DNA from: Scytonematopsis contorta HA4267-MV1
Lineage (GTDB): Bacteria > Cyanobacteriota > Cyanobacteriia > Cyanobacteriales > Nostocaceae
Direction: 5' to 3'
Length of the DNA stretch: 35,092 nt
Assembly (NCBI GenBank): GCA_019359035.1
Contig: JAHHIC010000003.1
Coordinates: forward strand, 1 to 35,092
Positions within the stretch are counted from its first letter, which is position 1; the number at the start of each line of letters is the position of its first letter. Below are positions 16,154-22,958 of the stretch, piece after piece. The notes below the pieces were generated by a model that saw only the letters and a list, made by a program, of their open reading frames with translations, was not told the origin of the DNA and did not search any database. A program made the translations under genes and the position numbers.

Positions 16154-16550
16154 AAATTGCAACTCCACTCAAGCGGCGTAGGTGTGGGGCTTCTTACTGC
16201 TCCACCAATTAATTGTTTATCTTAAACCTGATTCAGGTTTTTATAAGTTGATTCAGGTAAAAACATTTAATTTATGATAGTTGATTCAGGTTTAAGACAC
16301 TGTTGGTTCCGGTTGGAGCTATTTATCTACATAAGCTTATATACAGACTTGCATGAGTTATATTGTGTAAGTTGATTCAGCTTTTCTACAATTTGGTTGA
16401 TTCTATTTTATTCACCTTTAACCTGCGGGTTGGTGATACTTAATTCAAGTTTAAAACAGTGTGTGGGTTATACCTGATTCTGTTGGTTAGTTAAAAATGA
16501 TTGTCTCAATCAAAGTTGACACGAGCTATCCTCAAACCATCACGAGTTTT
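16154..16550. other. 397-bp intergenic region with TGATTCAG repeats
   Basis: It lies downstream of parMR and beyond the 3' end of the minus-strand protease gene, so both flanking genes point into it. No gene is apparent. It is AT-rich and dominated by the repeats described at 16222-16480. Confidence 0.7.
16222..16480. repeat. TGATTCAG repeats, candidate parC centromere
   Basis: TGATTCAG occurs at 16229, 16249, 16282 and 16373, truncated TGATTC copies start at 16399 and 16475, and a degenerate TAATTCAAG starts at 16441. The first lies in a 17-bp palindrome AAACCTGATTCAGGTTT. Copies 1-3 extend to TGATTCAGGT. ParR proteins bind arrays of short direct repeats, usually upstream of parM; here the array is downstream of parR. 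An operator for the gene pair is the alternative. Confidence 0.6.
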
Positions 16551-16916
16551 TTATCCCAATGTGAGCAAACTTTCAGGAAAATCTACCACCAACCGGCGCG
16601 TAAAAAGCCAGGGTAAACCTAAAAGAACTTCGGCAATTTCTTCCCCAGCAATCACAGGAATGCTAAACTCTTGACCGTCTAAACTAACAGTTCCAGCATA
16701 AATATTGAATTGTGCTTCTCCACGTGCAGTAAGCCTAGTTTCTTCATCATCAATAAGCTGCCAACCTAAACTTTCTGCATCTTGGGTATTGATGGCCAGC
16801 CAATCACTAAAACCAGTGTCCAGAAGGGCATCAACAGTTATGATAAAACCGTCAGATGCCACAAGGTCAATTTCAAAAATTAGTTCGTTATTACTGCTAA
16901 ACTTACCTTCTATCAA
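16551..16916 (-). CDS. Clan AA (retropepsin-like) aspartic protease-fold protein
   Basis: 121 residues. DALLDTGFSDWLAI contains the catalytic DTG triad at residues 33-35, and EVLLGLPWL near residue 100 matches the conserved strand of small bacterial clan AA proteins. One chain is one lobe, so a dimer would be needed for activity, as in retropepsins. It is encoded 9 bases after the gene at 16926, with which it is probably co-expressed. Such pairs are common in cyanobacteria and have a toxin-antitoxin-like layout; the biochemical role is unclear. Confidence 0.75.
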   Translation of the reverse strand: MIEGKFSSNNELIFEIDLVASDGFIITVDALLDTGFSDWLAINTQDAESLGWQLIDDEETRLTARGEAQFNIYAGTVSLDGQEFSIPVIAGEEIAEVLLGLPWLFTRRLVVDFPESLLTLG

Positions 16917-16925
16917 TTGTTTTTA

Positions 16926-17315
16926 CTACACTCCTGATGTAATTAATTTAAAAGCACAAAATAACCGTTTTGGATGCTTTTGACGCGCCTCATTTTTGGC
17001 TAAATCTTTATCAACATTAAGGAAATAATCACCGCTATCGGGTTCAATAACGACATACCAACCAGGATGATTTTTACTTAAATCAGGACAAATATTATCA
17101 TAAATCTGACGAGAACGGGCAATATATCCTGGGTTAGCTAGCTTGGGTGACAGTTGGCTTGTATACTGCCTAATTCCATTAAAAGGGCTTGTTTTCTTCG
17201 TCCGTAACCGATGCTGGGGTTCGTTGTGGCTCTCTGCATTGTTCGCTTTTTCGGACGGTGTTGTAGGGTCTACAGCATCTTCATTTAATTGGCGCTCTGG
17301 GTAAGTATTGCTCAT
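16926..17315 (-). CDS. Partner protein of the aspartic protease-like gene
   Basis: 129 residues. The N-terminal 60 are hydrophilic and disordered-looking. The C-terminal domain contains HPGWYVVIEPDSGDYFL followed by DLAKNEARQKHPKRLFCAFKL, a short domain I associate with genes preceding small aspartic-protease-like proteins in cyanobacteria. Here the N-terminus is longer than the minimal version. It is transcribed with 16551-16916 and ends 9 bases before it. Function unknown; an antitoxin or substrate role is possible. Confidence 0.6.
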   Translation of the reverse strand: MSNTYPERQLNEDAVDPTTPSEKANNAESHNEPQHRLRTKKTSPFNGIRQYTSQLSPKLANPGYIARSRQIYDNICPDLSKNHPGWYVVIEPDSGDYFLNVDKDLAKNEARQKHPKRLFCAFKLITSGV

Positions 17316-17346
17316 GGTTTGTACTAATAAAAAGTTGCGCTTATCT

Positions 17347-17949
17347 TTAGTTTACCGGGTGATATAATCCCGTTTGTTGATTAAACTCCCAGCCAATTCC
17401 AGAAGTGTCTTTACGCTTAGACCAAGCAGTAAAAAGCGGTGGTGGTTGGTTGCTTTTTTCTTTACGAATAGTTTCCACACTTACCCCAAGTCTAGAAGAT
17501 AAACTATCTTCTGTTAGTGGCTGGATTTTAACAGCTTGACCCTGGTAAGGATTGTTACGATAAAAGTTACTACGCTTTGGTTGATTATTTAAATTATTTT
17601 GAATGTGGATAATTGCCTCGGAGAATTTGGCAATCATTGGGGCGATGCTTTCGACTTTTTCTTCTAAATCAGCGATGCGTTTATTATCCGATTTTGTATT
17701 GCTACCAGAGTCACCCAAAAGCTGCGACTCTAAATTATCAAGTCTTTCACAAATTGTAGATAAAGATAAACTAGTGTTCTCTCGTGTGGTGTTCCAGTCC
17801 AAAGCTAATATTAATTCGTCCAATCCTTGAAGTAGTTCATTCGTATGTCCCTGTCGATGTAAACGAGATAATTCCCTAACTGCGGAAATTAAGGGAGTGG
17901 GGACACGAATCATCTGGCTGGGTTTGTTTTCGTCTGTGATTTCGTCCAT
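17347..17949 (-). CDS. Plasmid DNA-binding protein with coiled coil and helix-turn-helix
   Basis: 200 residues. The N-terminal MIRVPTPLISAVRELSRLHR looks like a ribbon-helix-helix-type segment. The centre (about 65-115) is a heptad-like coiled coil (RLDNLESQLL, RIADLEEKVESIAPM). The C-terminal part has LTEDSLSSRLGVSVETIRKE, a helix-turn-helix signature, followed by an aromatic tail (TGLYHPV). The layout recalls plasmid accessory partition or repressor proteins such as KfrA, but I claim no homology. Palindromic sites at 17957-17998 abut the start and may be its operator. Confidence 0.6.
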   Translation of the reverse strand: MDEITDENKPSQMIRVPTPLISAVRELSRLHRQGHTNELLQGLDELILALDWNTTRENTSLSLSTICERLDNLESQLLGDSGSNTKSDNKRIADLEEKVESIAPMIAKFSEAIIHIQNNLNNQPKRSNFYRNNPYQGQAVKIQPLTEDSLSSRLGVSVETIRKEKSNQPPPLFTAWSKRKDTSGIGWEFNQQTGLYHPVN

Positions 17950-17956
17950 TTGGATA

Positions 17957-17998
17957 TCGCAGTTGATAGCTTTTAGCTATCGATATCTAGTAGATAGC
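17957..17998. promoter_or_regulatory. Palindromic GATAGC/GATATC sites, candidate operator
   Basis: Directly upstream of the minus-strand start at 17949, TGATAGC-TTTTA-GCTATCG is followed by GATATC, then GATAGC and TGATATC. Several inverted elements within about 45 bases of a DNA-binding gene suggest autoregulation. Confidence 0.45.
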
Positions 17999-18182
17999 AT
18001 TGATATCAGAATGTCAGGAATTGGATGCACCAAACATGACTTGGTTAACCGGGTTTGAGTTGGAGATATCTCGTGGATGCCATGAATATGTTTGTTTAAA
18101 AACTTAAAGCTCGTTGAGAAATAGTTTCTGTTACAGAACTTGACAATATACCCTATGCCCATACCAAATCAATGCGTCAGTA

Positions 18183-18353
18183 ATGCAAAATATGTGGGGA
18201 ACAACAATTACCAAAACGCACGAGTTATTACGTAGCTTCGAGAGTGCGATTAAATATACGGGTATGTTTGTAAGAGGTGACGGTGCAATTTCTCTTGATG
18301 GGCGAGAAATGTTTAAAATTAACATATGTTGCGTCGATAGGGATAGTAATTAA
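18183..18353 (+). CDS. Possible small protein upstream of the recombinase
   Basis: 56 codons, MQNMWGTTITKTHELLRSF... ending CCVDRDSN. The composition is protein-like, with a helix (THELLRSFESAIKY) and a strand-turn-strand (GMFVRGDGAISLDGREMF). TTGACA at 18140-18145 is a possible -35 box at suitable distance, but no Shine-Dalgarno is seen. No family recognised. Confidence 0.35.
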   Translation: MQNMWGTTITKTHELLRSFESAIKYTGMFVRGDGAISLDGREMFKINICCVDRDSN

Positions 18354-18407
18354 AGGGTTTTTGGGGTATAAGGTAACATAAAGACCTATTATCGCCACCT
18401 AGTTTTT

Positions 18408-19376
18408 ATGCCCGGTCGCATCGTTAAGGTTAATCATGATACTCTTCCGCCAGTGATTTCTTGGTGGTTAGCGCCGGATGTTTTGGCGATGTTATTGGCG
18501 GAGAAACGCAGCGAATCGACCCGCAAGGCTTACGACCGGGACATCAAGCATTTCTTTGCGATGATGTTTGGGGTGGAATCGAACGCGGAGTATGTGGTGC
18601 GCTTTTTGGCGTTGTCCCAAGCCCAGGCGTATGAGTATGTGGTGCGGTATAAGGCGGCGATGATTAAGCAGAAATTGTCTGAAGCTACGGTAAATCGGCG
18701 GTTGTCGGCTTTGCGGGCGTTGACACACAAGGGGCGGTTATTGGGGGTTTGTAGTTATACGTTGGAGGATATTAAGGGGGAGACGGTTGTTAAATATAGG
18801 GATACGAGTGGGATTACACCGTCTGAATTTAAGCAAATACTATATACATGCGACCCAACGACGGCAAAGGGGGTCAGAGATTACGCGATTCTGCGGCTGC
18901 TTTGGGATAATGCGTTAAGACGGGGAGAGATAGCAGCGTTGACGATGGGGGATTTTGACCGTCGTAGTAGTAATTTGTTGGTGTTGGGGAAGGGAAGGGG
19001 TAGTCAAAAGGAAAAAATTGATTTGACTCCTAAGACGCAGGATGCGATTTGTTTATGGTTGGCTTTTAGGGGGTTGGCGTCTACAAGGGATGCTTTGTTT
19101 GTGGCCTTGGATTTGAATACGCCAGGTCATCCCTTGACGGATGCGGGGATTGCTAAGATGGTCAGGACTAGGGCGAAAAAAGCAAATATAGATAAGCCGT
19201 TAAGTCCTCATAGGATTAGGCATAGTGCGATTACTGCGGCACTTGATGCGGGGCAAAGTGTGCGGGAGGTGCAGAAGTTGAGTAGGCACAGTAAGTTGGA
19301 GACTTTGATGATTTATGATGACAACCGACAGCAGCATCAGTTGCAGGTGAGTAGCGTTTTGGCGGATTTGGTTTGA
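18408..19376 (+). CDS. Tyrosine recombinase (phage integrase/XerC-D type)
   Basis: 322 residues. An N-terminal SAM-like core-binding domain (about 25-130, with STRKAYDRDIKHFFAM) precedes the catalytic domain. The catalytic set is present: R171 (NALRRGEIAAL), a basic beta-hairpin (LVLGKGRGSQKEKIDL), H268 and R271 (SPHRIRH), H294 (LSRHSKLET) and the nucleophile Y303 (IYDD). Such plasmid-borne enzymes resolve multimers or integrate cassettes by site-specific strand exchange. It is monocistronic, and a strong hairpin follows the stop directly. Many G-rich, unusual codons compared with neighbouring genes may reflect a separate origin. Confidence 0.92.
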   Translation: MPGRIVKVNHDTLPPVISWWLAPDVLAMLLAEKRSESTRKAYDRDIKHFFAMMFGVESNAEYVVRFLALSQAQAYEYVVRYKAAMIKQKLSEATVNRRLSALRALTHKGRLLGVCSYTLEDIKGETVVKYRDTSGITPSEFKQILYTCDPTTAKGVRDYAILRLLWDNALRRGEIAALTMGDFDRRSSNLLVLGKGRGSQKEKIDLTPKTQDAICLWLAFRGLASTRDALFVALDLNTPGHPLTDAGIAKMVRTRAKKANIDKPLSPHRIRHSAITAALDAGQSVREVQKLSRHSKLETLMIYDDNRQQHQLQVSSVLADLV

Positions 19377-19379
19377 TGA

Positions 19380-19415
19380 CGCTCGTCTCAAAACTGCCCA
19401 ACTTTGAGACGAGCG
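19380..19415 (+). terminator. 13-bp stem-loop after the recombinase gene
   Basis: CGCTCGTCTCAAA (19380-19392) pairs perfectly with TTTGAGACGAGCG (19403-19415) around a 10-base loop, starting 3 bases after the recombinase stop. No T-run follows, so termination would be T-less. Alternatively the palindrome may be a site used by the recombinase. Confidence 0.55.
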
Positions 19416-19430
19416 CATGATCCGGAGTGG

Positions 19431-19616
19431 CTAGCTTTGCTCACCCCGTTTGTTTTCTCTCTTGCTTTCCCTTTCGACCTTCACCACTGCAGGCAAAGAT
19501 GTCATGGCAGCAACAGCAATACGACCAAAGTCGTCGCGGAAGTCTTTGTCAACAACTGCGAGGGCAAATGAGCCAGAAAGAACTGATGAAAACACAACAA
19601 GAAGTATTTTTTCCAT
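19431..19616 (-). CDS. Small protein with signal peptide or single membrane segment
   Basis: 61 residues. The N-terminus MEKILLVVFSSVLSGSFALA is a textbook short signal peptide or membrane anchor, followed by a mature part (VVDKDFRDDFGRIAVAAMTS) and a very basic C-terminus (ERESKRENKRGEQS). CAGGT lies 6 bases before the ATG. It opposes the recombinase gene. No family recognised; the clear hydrophobic-to-basic design supports it as real. Confidence 0.5.
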   Translation of the reverse strand: MEKILLVVFSSVLSGSFALAVVDKDFRDDFGRIAVAAMTSLPAVVKVERESKRENKRGEQS

Positions 19617-19916
19617 TTTTTACCTGAGAAAGTTTTACATAAGTAGGTTTCCTGCTACTAAAATGTCCAACTTGCAGTCATCAACGAAATAATAGGTTTT
19701 CTGGCTTCGAGAGAATAATATTCGAGTTTTTTGGTACGGCTATCACTACAAAAAATACGGTTATCACAACTTATTGTGGAGTGAGTCCCACCAAACAGAC
19801 AGCATCTAGATACCTGGGTATCCAGCCATATATACCCATATTTATACACATTTAAGTACCAACTTCACCAGAAAAACTGTAACAATACATTTGAATAAAA
19901 TTGCTATCAAGTTCGC
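19617..19916. other. 300-bp spacer with direct repeats and a palindrome
   Basis: No gene. Two copies of TACGG(C/T)TATCAC lie at 19735-19746 and 19756-19767, 21 bases apart (two helical turns). GATACC-TG-GGTATC, a palindrome, lies near 19808. These could be sites for the nearby recombinase, but nothing proves it. Confidence 0.45.
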
Positions 19917-21089
19917 TTACGAAGAATACTTGTTAAGTAATTCCTGTGCCATATTTCGATGTTTGTCAACTAGCTTAGTCGGAGTGATAAACTGCACATT
20001 GCCCATGAAACGACAAGCCCAATGACAAAACTCTTCGAGGGAACGTGGAGGTAAATCCACCCTGTATTCTAAATACTTTGGTTTGCCACCCTTTGCGTCT
20101 GTTACTATAGAAATTTCTTGGCTTTTGTGGCGTTTATCTCCTTCTTGAATAAAATTTATTGCACTTCCAAAAAATCGAACAACCACCTTGACAAACGGCA
20201 ATTTACCTTGTCGCTCTAGCTGTTGTTCTCGGCTTGCTCCTAAATAATTTCCCCATCCTGTTTTCAGCAGTTGATGTGCTAGAAGCAAGCTTTTCTGTTG
20301 TTTTTCTTTTCCTCGACCTGAAGCATCTATTAGCTTGAAGTTATCACTAAATCTATCTAGTCTGGACATTGCCAAATGACCAGTTTGGTAATCTTCATGA
20401 AGGAGATACCATGCAATGTCTGAATAAACAAGCTGTAGAGGATAAACAGTTATGAAATGTGTACCATTATTGCTGTGATATGGGTTGCGGCAACGATATA
20501 TTTCAATTACTTGACCTTTGATAATTGCTGTTTCTAATTCCTTGAGTAACTCGAATAGTGTGCCTCGATATTTGCTTTGAGACATCATTTCTTCGGGGTT
20601 GGTGTGGATAATTGGGCGGTCAATATAAGTTCGTACTGGGTAAAACTGTTTCTCCCCTAGTCCCAATCCCCTTAGCCGTTTCTCTAAAACTTGATAAAAT
20701 TGGCTAATTTGTGGGTCTTGTTGATACTTTGCCTGAGAGAACAGCGCATTTAAGACAACTTGTAGTTCCTCTCGGTTCAATGCGCCACAACCCAAGTAGT
20801 ATCCTTGTCGGTAAGTATGTTGCTCAAGGATGGAGTAGCGACGTAGGGCTTTGATATCTTTGCGAAGAGTATGTTCTGAGTAGAAGGGTATGCTAATGCC
20901 CACTTCTATTGCAACCTCCTGAAGATGAGCCAAGACTTCTTGCAACGCATTGTGATGTTTTCCACATGGGTTCTCTGGTGAGTCAAAGTACCCTACGCCC
21001 GGATATTTAACCAAGGTGGCAATTAGTAACATCAGCCGTTCAAAGGCTTGGGCGTCGGAATACGAATGTATTGTACCTCTACTACTCAT
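19917..21089 (-). CDS. WYL-domain transcriptional regulator
   Basis: 390 residues. The N-terminal region (about 1-110) contains a helical DNA-binding part ending SEHTLRKDIKALRRYSILEQ, typical of the winged helix before WYL domains. The WYL core is YPLQLVYSDIAWYLLHED at residues 216-233. A C-terminal extension (about 290-385) carries VVVRFFG and EFCHWACRFMGNVQFI, like the WCX module. WYL regulators sense ligands, perhaps nucleotides or single-stranded DNA, and commonly control anti-phage systems. It is divergent from the zinc-ribbon/HEPN operon with only 179 bases between, so it is the probable switch of that operon. Confidence 0.85.
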   Translation of the reverse strand: MSSRGTIHSYSDAQAFERLMLLIATLVKYPGVGYFDSPENPCGKHHNALQEVLAHLQEVAIEVGISIPFYSEHTLRKDIKALRRYSILEQHTYRQGYYLGCGALNREELQVVLNALFSQAKYQQDPQISQFYQVLEKRLRGLGLGEKQFYPVRTYIDRPIIHTNPEEMMSQSKYRGTLFELLKELETAIIKGQVIEIYRCRNPYHSNNGTHFITVYPLQLVYSDIAWYLLHEDYQTGHLAMSRLDRFSDNFKLIDASGRGKEKQQKSLLLAHQLLKTGWGNYLGASREQQLERQGKLPFVKVVVRFFGSAINFIQEGDKRHKSQEISIVTDAKGGKPKYLEYRVDLPPRSLEEFCHWACRFMGNVQFITPTKLVDKHRNMAQELLNKYSS

Positions 21090-21268
21090 ATAGCTGTTGT
21101 CAAATATTAGAAAGTATTCTCTCTAAACAACTTAAGAGACTTGAAAGCTATATACTGCCTATTTTTGCAAAATTTTTACCTTTCAGTTGAAAATATCGTG
21201 AATTTTTAGAGGTCAGCAGAATTCAGGGTCTAATATGTTACAGATTCACAGATTAGGAAATTACACAA
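21090..21268. promoter_or_regulatory. Divergent promoter region of the WYL regulator and the candidate defence operon
   Basis: This gap carries a TTGACA box on the minus strand near 21096-21101, only about 10 bases before the WYL start. AT-rich sequence with ATTTTTACC and ATGTTACAG motifs leads toward the plus-strand start. I could not define an operator with confidence. Confidence 0.4.
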
Positions 21269-22144
21269 ATGCAGCAATGCCCTGTCTGTAGCCACAAGCT
21301 ACCAGCCCGTGAAGACCTCTTTTACTGCCCGAAGTGTCGGACGCAACTGCGCTGCAAGAATTGTAAAGCGCTATTGGAAATCGATGCAGTTGGTTGCGTT
21401 GTATGCGGTACGCCTGTTGGTATAAGCGAAATCACTTCTGATGTTAAAGTTTTAACAGCCAAGCAAGCAGGCAATCAAAGTACTGTCATCAATACCCTAA
21501 ACTTTCTCGAAATTAACAAGGGTATTACACGTTCACTGGATGCCTCTTTCACAAATGAATTTGGGGTTAGCATTGGAGGCGCGGCACTTGCAGCAATTAT
21601 TAATGGAAGGTCTCCTATCGAAAAATCTAAAAACGGTCGTGTTCAGGTACAAGACGTTTACCCAACTGAGGTACAGCAGCTTTCTTTATTCGGCAGTGAT
21701 TCTCAACAGACTATTGATGCCGAAGTAGACAAACAAGCGACGATTTCAAAAAATACAGACAAAAATTCAGGTAGTTCAAAAAAATTACAAAATTCTTCCC
21801 GTTCTAAACGTGTGCGTCGTTCTGCTATGCCAGAAATTTTAGATATTGATCTAGATTCTGGTGAAATACCATTTAAGAATTTCTGCCAGCAGAAGAACCC
21901 TGCTCAGGAATCGAAAAGATATTTAGTTATAGCTACTTGGTTTTATAATTATTGTAATCAAAAAGAAATATCTACGAACCATATTTTCACCTGCTATCGA
22001 AGTATGGGATGGAACACTCCTAACGATATAAATAAACCATTCAGTAATATGAAACCAAAAGGATGGTTTAAAAATGTTAACAAAAATTTGTGGTCAATCA
22101 CTCATATAGGACTAAATGTGGTAAATGATATGAAAGGAGAATAG
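21269..22144 (+). CDS. Double zinc-ribbon protein with C-terminal winged-helix-like domain
   Basis: 291 residues. The N-terminus has eight cysteines in four CxxC pairs (C4/C7, C20/C23, C29/C32, C43/C46), i.e. two zinc ribbons. A middle region (about 65-115, LNFLEINKGITRSLDASFTN) is a small folded domain. A basic, serine-rich linker (SGSSKKLQNSSRSKRVRRS) follows. The C-terminal 80 residues (KRYLVIATWFYNYC ... DINKPFSNMKPKGWFKNVNK ... LWSITHIGLNVV) look like a winged-helix module that also starts the next protein. It ends 7 bases before the HEPN gene. A nucleic-acid sensor or adaptor is likely; no named family is known to me. Confidence 0.65.
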   Translation: MQQCPVCSHKLPAREDLFYCPKCRTQLRCKNCKALLEIDAVGCVVCGTPVGISEITSDVKVLTAKQAGNQSTVINTLNFLEINKGITRSLDASFTNEFGVSIGGAALAAIINGRSPIEKSKNGRVQVQDVYPTEVQQLSLFGSDSQQTIDAEVDKQATISKNTDKNSGSSKKLQNSSRSKRVRRSAMPEILDIDLDSGEIPFKNFCQQKNPAQESKRYLVIATWFYNYCNQKEISTNHIFTCYRSMGWNTPNDINKPFSNMKPKGWFKNVNKNLWSITHIGLNVVNDMKGE

Positions 22145-22151
22145 ATTTACG

Positions 22152-22907
22152 ATGCAGTTAGAAGAGATTGCGAGTAGTATTTCAAACATTGCTACATGGT
22201 CTCATGTCCAGAAGATTCGATTCTTTGCTTGGTATCTACATTCATATCGTAAGCAAGACCGTTTTAACCCAGCTGACATTAGAGCTTGTTACGAAAAACT
22301 TTATCTGGATAAGCCTTCAAATGTCAGTCCATATCTTAAGCAGTTACGGGATAGGAAATCTAAGGAAGTTATTCAGGACAGGCGAGGTTATTATTTAGTA
22401 CGGCAAATTAGAGAAAAATTTGACCAAGAGTATGGTCAACGCTCTATCACGCTTCAAGTAGATCAACTCCTAGTAGAGCTACCAGATAAGGTTCCTGATT
22501 TGGCAGAACAGGTTTTTTTAAAAGAGGCTATTGTATGTTTTCGCTATGGAGCTTTTCGTGCTGCCATTGTTATGACTTGGAATTTAGCATTTGACCACCT
22601 ATGTAGCTACGTAATGACGTCACATCTAACAACATTTAATACACAACTAAAAATCGCAAATAAGAACCCAAAGCCTCGCATTACAGCTATTGCGAAAAGA
22701 GATGACTTCAACGATTTAAAGGAATCAGAGGTCATTGAGATTTGTAAATCAGCTAAAATCATTTCTGGCAACCTTCACAAAATCTTACGGGAAAAATTAA
22801 ATCGCCGTAATATGGCGGCTCATCCTTCTAGTGAAGTTATTTTACAATTTCAAGCCGAAGATTTTATAACTGATTTAATTAATAATGTAGTGATAAAGTT
22901 AGTTTAG
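22152..22907 (+). CDS. Winged-helix plus HEPN-like protein, candidate defence ribonuclease
   Basis: 251 residues. Residues about 15-85 (KIRFFAWYLHSY ... FNPADIRACYEKL ... KEVIQDRRGYYLV) form a winged-helix-like domain similar to the C-terminus of the upstream protein. The rest is helical and carries RNMAAH at residues 219-224, the R-x4-H motif of HEPN nucleases; the paired helix YGAFRAAIVMTWNLAFDHL fits the HEPN bundle. HEPN proteins often cleave RNA in toxin-antitoxin, abortive-infection and CRISPR systems. It is cotranscribed with the zinc-ribbon gene and divergent from a WYL regulator, an arrangement suggesting an inducible defence module (inference). Confidence 0.65.
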   Translation: MQLEEIASSISNIATWSHVQKIRFFAWYLHSYRKQDRFNPADIRACYEKLYLDKPSNVSPYLKQLRDRKSKEVIQDRRGYYLVRQIREKFDQEYGQRSITLQVDQLLVELPDKVPDLAEQVFLKEAIVCFRYGAFRAAIVMTWNLAFDHLCSYVMTSHLTTFNTQLKIANKNPKPRITAIAKRDDFNDLKESEVIEICKSAKIISGNLHKILREKLNRRNMAAHPSSEVILQFQAEDFITDLINNVVIKLV

Positions 22908-22958
22908 TCTGACTGGCATAGAGAAATATATAGCTAAAGGGTAATGCCAAAAAAGAAG

